Source: Azohydromonas lata NBRC 102462 (GTDB taxonomy: Bacteria > Pseudomonadota > Gammaproteobacteria > Burkholderiales > Burkholderiaceae_C). Taken from it: a DNA stretch of 64,000 nucleotides. Made by a program: the position numbers and the translations under genes. The stretch's first letter is position 1, and the number at the start of each line of letters is the position of its first letter. Positions 19,663 through 27,017 of this stretch are shown here, piece by piece. Location: positions 1 to 64,000 of the forward strand of contig NZ_BCTC01000016.1 of the NCBI RefSeq assembly GCF_001571085.1. The letters run 5' to 3'. Under the pieces are notes generated by a model. That model was given only the letters and a program-made list of their open reading frames with translations. It was not told the origin of the DNA and ran no database searches.

Positions 19663-20312
19663 CGTACACGCCCCCTCGCGCCCCGGGCGTGGACGAGCGG
19701 TTCGTCGTGCGGCAACTCACGCGCGAGGACGCGCCTTTCTGGTACCACGTCTACAGCAAGAGGGCGCCCTACGCGGCCAACACGGCGCTGAGCTTCAACC
19801 AGGGCTGGGGAAGCACGCGGTTCGCCCCCATCAGGCTTGCCGACGGCAGCTGGGCCCACACCTACTACGTGGCCAGCAGCCGCGAGGGGGCGTACCTGGA
19901 ATCCGTGCTGCACGACATCCCTCTCGGGGTCGCAGCCTTCTTCGACAAGACGGCGCTGGACGTGTCGTACCTGGCCAGGATCCAGCTGTCCGATCCGTTC
20001 GAGTACGTGAGCTTGCACAGCCATGATCTGCCGGCCCTGGGCCTCACCCGCGCCCAGTTGATCGACAGCCTCCCCGCGGACTATGGCCTGACCCGGCCAT
20101 GGGCCGAGGCTGCCCTGATCCAGCGGCCCGGCGCCGCGGCCATCGGCTACACGTCTCGCCGCAACGACTCGGCTCGCTGCCTGATGCTCGTCGAACAGCG
20201 GATGCCCAGGCCGCCGTTCACCGTGGTCGAGGACACCTGTATCGGCTCATCACCGGCGCTGCGGCGAGAAGTCCTCGACCTGGTTTCGAGCCTGGGCATC
20301 AGCGTTCTCTGA
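19659..20312 (+). CDS. RES-domain toxin (NAD+-degrading)
   Basis: A 217-residue protein with the hallmark RES residues: FWYHVYSKRAPY near 30-41, the FNQGWGSTRFAPI segment, then HTYYVASSREGAYLESVLHD (Arg, Tyr, Ser and Glu positions). RES toxins consume cellular NAD+ and are neutralised by a cognate antitoxin made from the same operon. Translation is coupled to the upstream gene through a four-base overlap. Length is near the family norm. It probably serves to stabilise the mobile element. Confidence 0.82.
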   Translation: MTYTPPRAPGVDERFVVRQLTREDAPFWYHVYSKRAPYAANTALSFNQGWGSTRFAPIRLADGSWAHTYYVASSREGAYLESVLHDIPLGVAAFFDKTALDVSYLARIQLSDPFEYVSLHSHDLPALGLTRAQLIDSLPADYGLTRPWAEAALIQRPGAAAIGYTSRRNDSARCLMLVEQRMPRPPFTVVEDTCIGSSPALRREVLDLVSSLGISVL

Positions 20313-20545
20313 CGCCAGGCGTGCTTCGGGGCAAAGGCGCTGGCGCTCCAGGGCGGACCGGAGGTCCGCGCAGCGCGGTGGCGAGGACGACGCGGCGCGG
20401 GGCGCGCCAGCGCGGCCCATGCGCGCGGCACCACACCGTCCGGGCTGCGGGCACAGGCTTTGAAGAAATGGACGACGGCGTGCCGGTGCGAGCTGATCCC
20501 GGGAACTCAGCACGCCACCTTTTCGAGGCGGCGCCATGACGTTCT

Positions 20546-20812
20546 TCAGCCGGAGTTCTTGCGGAGCCGCCCCCGGCGCTTCGGAGCTGGCACCAGCCCA
20601 AGATCCGCCGGCGTCAGCTCGAATGCCCGCATGAGATTGCGCACCTTCACCAGCGCCTCCAGTCGGGCGCCCTCTTCCATCTCGCGCAGTTGGCCTTCGG
20701 CCTCGGCCAGCTCGGTGCGCAACTCAGCAATGCGAGCCCGGAGGGTTTCGGGTGTCGGTTTGGCAACGGGCTTCACCCAACCCTTGGGCAGGTCGTTGTC
20801 GGTCTTGTACAT
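20546..20812 (-). CDS. Truncated H-NS-like nucleoid protein
   Basis: An 88-residue protein: a proline-rich start (MYKTDNDLPKGWVKPV), a coiled coil (LRARIAELRTELAEAEGQL) and VKVRNLMRAFELTPADLGL, as in H-NS family oligomerisation regions of betaproteobacteria. The C-terminus ends KRRGRLRKNSG and lacks the usual aromatic DNA-binding segment (YRDP...W.GRGR.P.W). It could act as a dominant modulator of host H-NS proteins, or bind DNA through the basic tail. Identification is moderate because the diagnostic C-terminus is absent. Confidence 0.5.
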   Translation of the reverse strand: MYKTDNDLPKGWVKPVAKPTPETLRARIAELRTELAEAEGQLREMEEGARLEALVKVRNLMRAFELTPADLGLVPAPKRRGRLRKNSG

Positions 20813-20916
20813 GCCGCAATGATGCCGCCTTGCTCATCGCGAGGTACGGGCTTGGCGAGATCGAAAGCCCAGCAACTCACTGCCCCTTGTCTGGCCTGCC
20901 AAGCTGAACAGAGCCG

Positions 20917-21186
20917 GTGAAAAAGGCATGTGACGGTTTCGCTGGCGCACATCGCGGACAACGTGGAGAGCTTGGACGAACCGGCTGCGAGAGGTGCAGC
21001 CAGCACACCTTCAAGTACCGGCTTTACTTCGGCGCCGCAGGGGTGTGCCGCGTGCGCTACGACAACGAGCGCGGCAAGGGCGACCATCGTCACCTGGGCG
21101 AGCGGGAAGAGGCTTACCGCTTCACCACGGTGGAGCAGCTGCTGGCCGATTTCGAGCGCGACGTGCGCAACTGGAGGCCATCATGA
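20917..21186 (+). CDS. TumE-family toxin (N-terminal frame uncertain)
   Basis: The C-terminal half is a clear TumE/DUF6516 match: TFKYRLYFG, GVCRVRYDNERGKGDHRH and FTTVEQLLADFERDV. As drawn, an 89-residue protein starts with GTG at 20917. The first 30 residues are cysteine/arginine-rich and unlike the family. A second GTG at 20930, in another frame and with a better AAGG site, opens with TVSLAHIADNVESLDEPAARG, which looks more protein-like, so a one-base shift near 21000 is possible. The toxin would act in the cytoplasm and is paired with the next gene through an ATGA overlap. Confidence 0.65.
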   Translation: MKKACDGFAGAHRGQRGELGRTGCERCSQHTFKYRLYFGAAGVCRVRYDNERGKGDHRHLGEREEAYRFTTVEQLLADFERDVRNWRPS

Positions 21187-21536
21187 AGGCAATCATTGAG
21201 GTAGCACCCAGGAACTCCATCTTCAGTGCGGCGGCGCGTCAGCTCGAACAGTCCCGCCGCGGCCAGGAGACGGACTTTCACCTGTCGTTCGAGACCGCGC
21301 GGCTGCTGTTCTCGGAGCTGACGCCGGCGCGGCTGGAGTTGCTCAACGTGCTGCGCGGCACGGGAGCGTCCACCGTCTACGCCTTGGCCAAGGCAGCCGA
21401 GCGCAACTATTCGAACGTGCATTCGGACGTGGCGCGCCTGGTCGAGTTGGGCCTGATGGAGCGCGACAGCGACGACAAGGTCTTCGTGCCGTTCGACGCC
21501 GTCGAGATCCGGCTTGCGCTGGCGCAGGCAGCGTGA
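21183..21536 (+). CDS. TumA-like antitoxin with winged-helix domain
   Basis: A 117-residue protein with an N-terminal 30-40 residue segment followed by a winged helix-turn-helix: ELTPARLELLNVLRG, then STVYALAKAAERNYSNVHSD, then RLVELGLMERDSDDKV. This domain is typical of antitoxins adjacent to TumE toxins. The ATG overlaps the toxin stop, so toxin precedes antitoxin, the order seen in TumE/TumA pairs. It likely represses its own promoter. Confidence 0.72.
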   Translation: MKAIIEVAPRNSIFSAAARQLEQSRRGQETDFHLSFETARLLFSELTPARLELLNVLRGTGASTVYALAKAAERNYSNVHSDVARLVELGLMERDSDDKVFVPFDAVEIRLALAQAA

Positions 21537-21721
21537 GGCGGTGCCCCTGGCTCAGGAATGCCTCGGCATCGTGTCTGACAGTGGTGGGCGTAAACAAGTG
21601 CTAGCGCACCTGGCCAGATTGAAGTCGCAATGCCGGTGACTGCTCGCCCGGCACAGGACATCAAGCTCACTCCATACCCGCCAACGCCATCGACGCCCGC
21701 ACCTGCCGCCCGCGCGAGATC

Positions 21722-22681
21722 GTGACCGCTCTGGGGCGGCGCTACCCGCACGCCTGGAAGGTGTGCGACGAGTTCCGCACCGACAAGGGAAGCGCCCTGC
21801 CCGACTGGCCGGACTGGTGCTTCCTGCCGCTGCCGGCCATGTACCCCGTCGTGACCGACGGACGCGATGTGAAGCTGTCGCAGCAGCAGGCGCTCGACCT
21901 GTACCGGCTCGCGGCCCTGTCGGCGTGGCGGATGATGCAGGGCATCTACCGCTTCGACCCGGCCGTGTTCGAGGCCATCGCAGACACGCCGGTAACGGGT
22001 GACCTGCCTCACGAAATCCTGTTCCGGCTGCCCGAATGGGCCGTGTACGTCGAGACGCCAGGGCTGCTGTACGGGGGCGAGACGCTGCACGGCTTCTTCG
22101 CACACCTGGACTTCGCCCTCGACACCGGCGCGGCCGAGCTGCGGCTGCTGCTCGATGCCGATGGCGCGTTGGACCCGCTGGGGCTGCCGCTCGGACCCTG
22201 GCCGCTGTCGGAGTCCATTGCACGCACGCTGGCAGCCACCGGCACCGAAGCCGCGCGGGCGGCATCCGCAGCGGCTGGCGCTGGTGTCCGGACCGTGGTC
22301 GAGCCGCTGGTGTCGCTGCTGCTGTACCTGTGCAGCCAGGCGGCCGAGATTGGTGACGGCACTCGCCGCCCGGCCAACCCACAGCCGAAGAAGACCAAGC
22401 GCGGCCCGCGCCTGTTCCAGGCTGAGAAGCCGACCGCCTGGGACGTGGGCGTGAGGCTGGGGGCGGCCCTGCGCCGCGCCTAACAAGCCCAGCAGACGCG
22501 CGGTCCCGGCGACGGCACCCACCCCGGCCAGAAGCCCCACATCCGACGCGCGCACTGGCACGGCTTCTGGAGCGGACCGCTCGAAGGCCAGCGGCGCTTT
22601 GGCCTGCGCTGGCTGCCGCCCATTGCTGTCAACGTCGAGAGCTGGGACGAACTGCCGGCCACCGTGCGCCGCGGCGAGTAG
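21722..22681 (+). pseudogene. AcrVA2-like anti-CRISPR homologue interrupted by one stop codon
   Basis: The frame runs from GTG 21722 to TAG 22681 (320 codons with stop) with a single in-frame TAA at 22481-22483 after residue 253. Both sides are AcrVA2-like. Upstream there is LPEWAVYVETPG, LHGFFAHLDF, PLVSLLLYLCSQ and WDVGVRLGAALRR; downstream there is KPHIRRAHWHGFWSG, FGLRWLPPIAVN. The reference AcrVA2 is about 320 residues, with GERLGSEVRRYQ and PHIRRGHWHGYW at the matching places, so the reading frame is complete and the TAA sits just after the double arginine. AcrVA2 shuts off Cas12a by triggering loss of its mRNA; homologues on plasmids of Cas12a-free hosts have unknown targets. The product may be a 253-residue truncation or come from readthrough. 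Confidence 0.8.
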
Positions 22682-22720
22682 TCAGCCATCAGCGCCGCCC
22701 CGCCCTGCCCCGCCCTTTCG

Positions 22721-22951
22721 TCACGGCGTGGTCTGCCGAGGAACGCACTCAAAGTCGGGATGCTGGTTGGTCTTGAACAGCATCAACTCGAATAGCGGCT
22801 GCGACATCTGCGCGCCCTCGTAGGCCGTCTCGACCTTGCTCAGCCAGCGCACGCTCTTGACCCCGAGTAGCCGGCACAGTTCGGACTGGGACAGGCCTGC
22901 GCTCTTGCGGTAAGCCACGACGTTCTCAGCAGTGGGTTCTGGCAATGGCAT
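22721..22951 (-). CDS. XRE-family transcriptional regulator
   Basis: A 76-residue single-domain repressor: VVAYRKSAGLSQSELCRLLG forms helices 1-2 and VKSVRWLSKVETAYEGAQ the recognition part, ending with a short dimer-like tail. It lies below its own promoter (22983-23010), whose spacer contains the TATAGTC palindrome also present in the plus-strand promoter at 23425-23452. I infer that this protein is the repressor of both. Confidence 0.75.
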   Translation of the reverse strand: MPLPEPTAENVVAYRKSAGLSQSELCRLLGVKSVRWLSKVETAYEGAQMSQPLFELMLFKTNQHPDFECVPRQTTP

Positions 22952-22982
22952 GGGGGCCTCTGTGGCTCAGTTTGATGCTGCA

Positions 22983-23010
22983 AATATAGTCCATAAGACT
23001 ACGGCATCAA
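22983..23010 (-). promoter_or_regulatory. Promoter with palindromic operator in its spacer (regulator side)
   Basis: On the minus strand: -35 TTGATG (23005-23010), 16-base spacer, -10 TATATT (22983-22988). The spacer holds the palindrome TATAGTC-N5-GACTA (22985-23001, plus-strand reading). It points toward the XRE gene 32 bases away. Confidence 0.7.
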
Positions 23011-23025
23011 ATCCAGATCACGAGG

Positions 23026-23400
23026 CTATCCAACCGGAGTGTCACCGGTAGCGCCTTGAGCCGCGGCCAGCGCCTTCTGTGCCTTGTCTTGTCGGTTCAG
23101 CGGCGTTGCAACGCCATCAGTTGCAGCACACAGCACGCCGTCACGCTCACGCCGCGCCAGCGCGAAGGTGTGGGTTTCACCCCGCGCAGCCATGCTCACG
23201 GTGCCCAGCATCTCATGGCCAGGAATCGGCCGGGTGTAGATGCACCACTGATCCGTGAGAGCCACAACAGGGCGTGCTCGGTCCAGGCGTGACGTGTCGA
23301 TCTTGGGACGCGAGGGTGGTTGCATGGCAGGAGCTGCGGGTTGCATCGGGTTCCAGCACAAAGCGGCATTCTGGCTGACCAGAAAAAGTTTACTTGGCAA
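23026..23400 (-). CDS. Hypothetical element protein
   Basis: Up to 124 residues if a TTG at 23400 is used; ATG codons at 23346 and 23322 would give 106 or 98. None has a clear ribosome-binding site, so the start is open. The core (RARPVVALTDQWCIYTRPI, then ETHTFALARRERDGVLCA) looks like a small beta-rich domain. It ends 16 bases before the XRE promoter and is divergent from the 23512 gene. No family recognised. Confidence 0.5.
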   Translation of the reverse strand: MPSKLFLVSQNAALCWNPMQPAAPAMQPPSRPKIDTSRLDRARPVVALTDQWCIYTRPIPGHEMLGTVSMAARGETHTFALARRERDGVLCAATDGVATPLNRQDKAQKALAAAQGATGDTPVG

Positions 23401-23424
23401 CTACATACCGATACGCATCGGTGC

Positions 23425-23452
23425 TTGAATATATAGTCCTAAAGACTATAGT
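23425..23452 (+). promoter_or_regulatory. Promoter with palindromic operator in its spacer (target side)
   Basis: -35 TTGAAT (23425-23430), 16-base spacer, -10 TATAGT (23447-23452). The perfect palindrome TATAGTC-N5-GACTATA (23432-23450) fills the spacer and overlaps the -10. Same design as at 22983-23010. It drives the small gene at 23512 and probably 23895. Confidence 0.75.
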
Positions 23453-23511
23453 TAAGACATTGCAGCACCGCTGCACCGGCACCCCCCGGCAAGAGGGGTA
23501 AGTGAGAAACC

Positions 23512-23781
23512 ATGAGCCAGTTCTATGCGCAGTTCTCCGTCTTCATCGAGGAGTTCAAGGCCCAGCGTGGCCTGAACAAGGCCGTGGCGCAGCGCCCCGC
23601 GCCTGCTGTCCACCGCGTCTTGACCGAGGCCGAGAGGAAGGCAGCGATGGACGAACTGGACTTGCTGCTGCCGCAGTACGACCCGGCGTATGAGTACGCC
23701 GCAGGCGATGCGGCATACGAAGCCGGTAAGCGCGTGGAGGACCGTATTCGGTTCCTAACCTGGTATCTGAGCGCTGCCTGA
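23512..23781 (+). CDS. Small hypothetical protein under the shared operator
   Basis: An 89-residue acidic protein starting MSQFYAQFSVFIEEFKAQRG, with ALPHA-helical pattern, EAERKAAMDELDLLLPQYD in the middle and an aromatic end (RIRFLTWYLSAA). No family recognised. It is the first gene behind the operator-bearing promoter, so it is likely repressed by the XRE protein. Small acidic proteins in this position of conjugative elements are sometimes anti-restriction or DNA-mimic proteins, but nothing in the sequence proves that. Confidence 0.6.
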   Translation: MSQFYAQFSVFIEEFKAQRGLNKAVAQRPAPAVHRVLTEAERKAAMDELDLLLPQYDPAYEYAAGDAAYEAGKRVEDRIRFLTWYLSAA

Positions 23782-23894
23782 ACCTGCCACTAGGCGCCAG
23801 GGGCAGGCCGATCACGCCCCTGGTGCCGGTTCGGGCAACCACAGGAAGCCGACATGAATACGCCCGTTATCGCCTAAAGCTGAGGACGTCCACT

Positions 23895-24164
23895 ATGCGA
23901 AACATGCACTACTTTGGCAGCGACGCTTTGGCTGCTGTTTGCTGTGAAGCCATGGGCAAGGTACTGCACCCAATCGACGGAGAACTAGCCTGCGTCTACC
24001 TCCAGGAGGCCAACTGGATCGCAGAGTGGCTTGGGCGCTGTAACCCGCATTCAGAGATGCCTGCCATCTTCACCCTGCTGTCGCCCGAGATGGAAGGACG
24101 TTGCTCGCAAGGCGCCTGTGACGCGCTTTCACTGCGCAACGCACACCACGAGCTTGATGTTTGA
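23895..24164 (+). CDS. Small hypothetical protein
   Basis: An 89-residue protein beginning MRNMHYFGSDALAAVCCEAM; GAGGA lies ten bases before the ATG. It contains ELACVYLQEANWIAEWLGR and a cysteine-containing end. A terminator follows 38 bases after the stop. Probably co-transcribed with the preceding small gene. Function unknown. Confidence 0.55.
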   Translation: MRNMHYFGSDALAAVCCEAMGKVLHPIDGELACVYLQEANWIAEWLGRCNPHSEMPAIFTLLSPEMEGRCSQGACDALSLRNAHHELDV

Positions 24165-24201
24165 AGCGGGCGGCGGGTAACCAATCCGCCTACGCTACAC
24201 G

Positions 24202-24224
24202 GCCGCCTTCGAGCGGCTTTTTTT
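24202..24224 (+). terminator. Rho-independent terminator
   Basis: GCCGC, loop CTTCGA, GCGGC, then seven T. It closes the small-gene unit before the mobilization region. Confidence 0.8.
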
Positions 24225-24370
24225 GTGTTGACTATTGCTGGGGCCAGCCCAGTACTTCCAGGCCTACCCTGCTACGTAAGGCTCAGTAAACGCACTAGTA
24301 GCCCAAACAATCGGATTGCAGGATATGGGCAGTGCCTTCTCTGTATTACACGTTGCTCCGCTAGTAGTCC
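24225..24370. other. Candidate origin of transfer with nic-like site
   Basis: The 146 bases between the terminator and mobC contain, on the minus strand, TATCCTGC (plus-strand GCAGGATA, 24318-24325). TATCCTG followed by a pyrimidine is the nic consensus recognised by MOBP relaxases of the IncP/Ti type, the class of the relaxase encoded just downstream. Position next to mobC is also typical. I did not find the long inverted repeat that usually accompanies it, so the call is provisional. Confidence 0.5.
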
Positions 24371-24964
24371 ATGCCCAGCCCCCGTCAGCTTCTGGTCGTC
24401 GATGTCGGCCCGCTCAAGCCGCTGATCGCTTCATGCGCGGCGCAGGCCGGCAAGCCCCCGACGACATGGGCGCGTGAACTGATGGCTCAAGCCGTGGAAG
24501 CACTCGGCGCAGGACCAGCCCCTGAGCGCCCTTCGCCCAAGCGACCGGCGCGCAACGGCAATCTGGTCAAGTTCTTCGCGCGCCTCACGCCAGAGGAAGC
24601 TGCAGCAATCAAGGCCTCGGCCAAGACTGCCGGCCTCTCACAGTCCGAGTACGTTGGGCGGCTGGCGATGAATCCGACTGCCGCCGGCGCCGTAGGCGTG
24701 CCGGCCCTGCAGGCGCTGGCCGAGTCGAACCGCCAACTGCTGGCCATCGGCCGCAACCTGAATCAGATTGCCCGCACGCTCAACGAGTCCCCGGGCCAGA
24801 TGACGGGTGCCGACCACGCTCTCATCCTCAGGGTGGCAGAGCTGGCCAGGGCTCATGTCGAACTCACCGCCAGCGTCATCGCGGAGCTGTCGGTCACGCG
24901 CCGGAGCGCCGCACAGCGGGAGAGATCAGATGGGCCAACCCCGAATCGACGGCGTGCTGCTTGA
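24371..24964 (+). CDS. mobC: MobC-family relaxosome accessory protein
   Basis: A 197-residue protein with an N-terminal ribbon-helix-helix-like segment. The MobC core follows: FFARLTPEEAAAIKASAKTA, SQSEYVGRLAM and RQLLAIGRNLNQIARTLNE. MobC proteins bind oriT and help the relaxase open the nic region. The 3' end overlaps the relaxase gene by 35 bases, indicating one operon. Confidence 0.85.
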   Translation: MPSPRQLLVVDVGPLKPLIASCAAQAGKPPTTWARELMAQAVEALGAGPAPERPSPKRPARNGNLVKFFARLTPEEAAAIKASAKTAGLSQSEYVGRLAMNPTAAGAVGVPALQALAESNRQLLAIGRNLNQIARTLNESPGQMTGADHALILRVAELARAHVELTASVIAELSVTRRSAAQRERSDGPTPNRRRAA

Positions 24965-25898
24965 GTGGGGCACGCGACTTTTCTACCCCGGTGCGAAGCG
25001 AGGCCGAGCTGGCGAGGAAGCGAAGCCAGTGCGGTTCGGTCGGCCAACGCCCAAGGCGATCCGCAAGCGCATCGAGGCCACGGTGTACCGTGTGCCGCAG
25101 GTCATGGTGAAGATCACCGGCGGCAGCCGCGGAATGATTCGGCTGCGCTCGCATCTTGACTACATCACGAAGAACGGCCGGCTGCCGCTCACTGACGACA
25201 GCGGGAAACCCCATACCGGGAAGCCGGCGGTACGTGAACTGGCCGAGGACTGGAAGTTTTCGGGCTCGCTCATCCCGGAGATCAGCAATCGCAAGGAGGC
25301 GCTGCACATCAGTCTGGGCATGCCTGCCGGCACGCCGGCCGAGGCCGTGATTGCCGCGGCTAAGGAGTTCGGGGCAGAGGAGTTCCCGGACTACGAGCAC
25401 GCCTGGGTTTTTCACGGGCACCAGAAGAATCCGCATGTCCATCTGGTTGTGAAGATGGAAGGGCGGCACTTCAAACGGCTGCCGACCCGCAAGCCGGACC
25501 TTCACCGCTGGCGCGAGGGCTTTGCGCGAGCACTGCGCCAACACGGCATCGAGGCCGATGCAACGGGGCGCTTGGTGCGGGGCGTGGTTCGGAATGAGGA
25601 TCTACTGTGGCGGGTGAAAGCGCGGGAAGACGGGCGTCTTCTCAAAGAGCGGACAACCCACGGCACGGTAACGGTGCAGGAGTCCTCAATGGAGTACACG
25701 CTGCAGGCCTGGGGACACCTTCACAACGCGTTGGCAGAGTCGCTTGATACAGCGGATCAGAAGCTGGCCCGCGACGTCAAGGAGTTCCTGGCTGGAACGC
25801 CAATGGTGCAGCACATGGCGGCACTCGAACAGGCAAGACAGCAGGAGCGGGCACGTGGACAAGAAGCGCAGCAGCCGGGACCGGCACCGAGTTGGTGA
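24930..25898 (+). CDS. MOBP-type relaxase / mobilization nuclease
   Basis: A 322-residue relaxase that would nick oriT and lead the strand through the coupling protein. Visible: MIRLRSHLDYITKNGRL near 70-85, and the metal-binding histidine motif in KNPHVHLVVKMEGR near 165-178. A start at 24930 has GGGAG ten bases upstream. It is shorter than many relaxases (no helicase or primase domain), as in small VirD2-like mobilization proteins. Paired with MobC and a VirD4/VirB system in the same element. Confidence 0.88.
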   Translation: MGQPRIDGVLLEWGTRLFYPGAKRGRAGEEAKPVRFGRPTPKAIRKRIEATVYRVPQVMVKITGGSRGMIRLRSHLDYITKNGRLPLTDDSGKPHTGKPAVRELAEDWKFSGSLIPEISNRKEALHISLGMPAGTPAEAVIAAAKEFGAEEFPDYEHAWVFHGHQKNPHVHLVVKMEGRHFKRLPTRKPDLHRWREGFARALRQHGIEADATGRLVRGVVRNEDLLWRVKAREDGRLLKERTTHGTVTVQESSMEYTLQAWGHLHNALAESLDTADQKLARDVKEFLAGTPMVQHMAALEQARQQERARGQEAQQPGPAPSW

Positions 25899-26003
25899 CC
25901 CTTCTCAACGAGCTGCTACCTCTGACAAATTCCTGCGACGGCGGATGCTGCGTGCGGCAGGGAAGGCCGCGCAGAGGAGCCAGTCCAAGGCCTGCGCCTC
26001 CAG

Positions 26004-27017
26004 TCAACCAAGCACCTTCCGCAGCGCCTTCTCCACTTCAATCCATTTCTCTGGCGGGAGGAGGGTGGCGTCGATCTGCAGCAGCGTGTGCTTGCCATCG
26101 GCGCGAAACACTACAGGCTTGCCGGCGATCTTCAGGCGCTTCTCCAATAGATTTTCTGGAGTCGTGGACGGCGACGCAGACGCCTTCGCCGCCTCACCGA
26201 CAGCTGTTTGACCGTCAAACTGATCCGGGGACGGTGCGGCCGGCTCTTGTCCCGAGGACGGAGTTTGACCGTCAAACCGTTCTGAAGACGGTGCAGCTGG
26301 GTCCTGCTTGCTCAGCAGAGTTTGACCGTCAAACTCGCTGCCTTGGTTCGCCAGAATGCCTTTCAGCGACTCCACCGTGCCGCGCGTGACGCTCTCGTGT
26401 CCAGCCACTTGCTGTTCCACAACGTCCGGCTGCTCCTGGTGCAGCTTGCGCAGCTCGTAAAGTTCACGCAGCCCGCGACACTTGCCACTGCGGTACTGCT
26501 CCATGATCCAGTCCGGTGCATCGACCAATGCCAAGGCGTAGGACACCATGCTCTTGCTCTTGCCAAGACGCCGAGCGATCTCGGTCGGTGTCAGGCCATC
26601 ATTGGTCTTGCGCTTCACGAACAGAGCCAACTCCATCGGCGTCAGCCCTTGGCGCTGCTCGTTCTCCGCGACCTGATCAAAGTCATCCGCAGTCTCGTCC
26701 ACGAACGCCGGGATGGTTGCCTTGCCCGCCATGCGCGAAGCACGCAGGCGCCGCGCGCCGAAGTTCAGGACGTAGCGCCCAGGCGTTGCAGGATGCGGTT
26801 TAACGGACACCGGTTGACGCACACCGCGCTCGCGAATGCTGTCAGCGAGCTCCTGCAGCGACTCGGTATCGAATTCCGTCCGCGGTTGGTTCGGGTCTTC
26901 GTCGATGGCGTCCAGTTGCAGTTGCAGTGGAATACCGGCGGCGCCCTGAGCACCCTTCTTCATCTTGCCCAGATCGACCACGTCGGGCAGATCCAGGGAG
27001 AACCTGCGGCTGCTCAT
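26004..27017 (-). CDS. ParB/KorB-like partition and regulator protein
   Basis: A 337-residue protein with an N-terminal ParB/Srx domain (DEDPNQPRTEFD, then LNFGARRLRASRMAGK and ENEQRQGLTPMELALF). It continues with a helix-turn-helix (PTEIARRLGKSKSMVSYAL), a linker with three FDGQT repeats, and a C-terminal dimer-like domain. It would bind centromere-like sites and may repress transcription as KorB does in IncP plasmids. It starts at ATG 27017, whose A is also the last base of the parA stop (TAATG). The linker repeats are encoded by three identical palindromes, annotated separately. Confidence 0.85.
   Translation of the reverse strand: MSSRRFSLDLPDVVDLGKMKKGAQGAAGIPLQLQLDAIDEDPNQPRTEFDTESLQELADSIRERGVRQPVSVKPHPATPGRYVLNFGARRLRASRMAGKATIPAFVDETADDFDQVAENEQRQGLTPMELALFVKRKTNDGLTPTEIARRLGKSKSMVSYALALVDAPDWIMEQYRSGKCRGLRELYELRKLHQEQPDVVEQQVAGHESVTRGTVESLKGILANQGSEFDGQTLLSKQDPAAPSSERFDGQTPSSGQEPAAPSPDQFDGQTAVGEAAKASASPSTTPENLLEKRLKIAGKPVVFRADGKHTLLQIDATLLPPEKWIEVEKALRKVLG
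26206..26334. repeat. Three identical 15-bp palindromes, 57 bp apart, inside parB
   Basis: GTTTGACCGTCAAAC occurs at 26206-26220, 26263-26277 and 26320-26334. The inner 13 bases TTTGAC-C-GTCAAA have the same length and symmetry as the KorB operator TTTAGC-(G/C)-GCTAAA of IncP plasmids. In the ParB frame each copy encodes part of an FDGQT repeat, separated by PAAPS-type linkers. They are probable ParB binding sites (a parS-like or autoregulatory cluster), by inference. Confidence 0.8.

Noticed and set aside
21407-22561. Minus-strand frame of 384 codons
   Set aside because: Antisense to TumA and the AcrVA2-like gene, both supported by family motifs.
26206-26334. CRISPR-like array at the three palindromes in parB
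   Set aside because: Units are 15 bp with 42-bp gaps that continue the ParB reading frame with related PAAPS linkers; they are coding repeats and likely operators.
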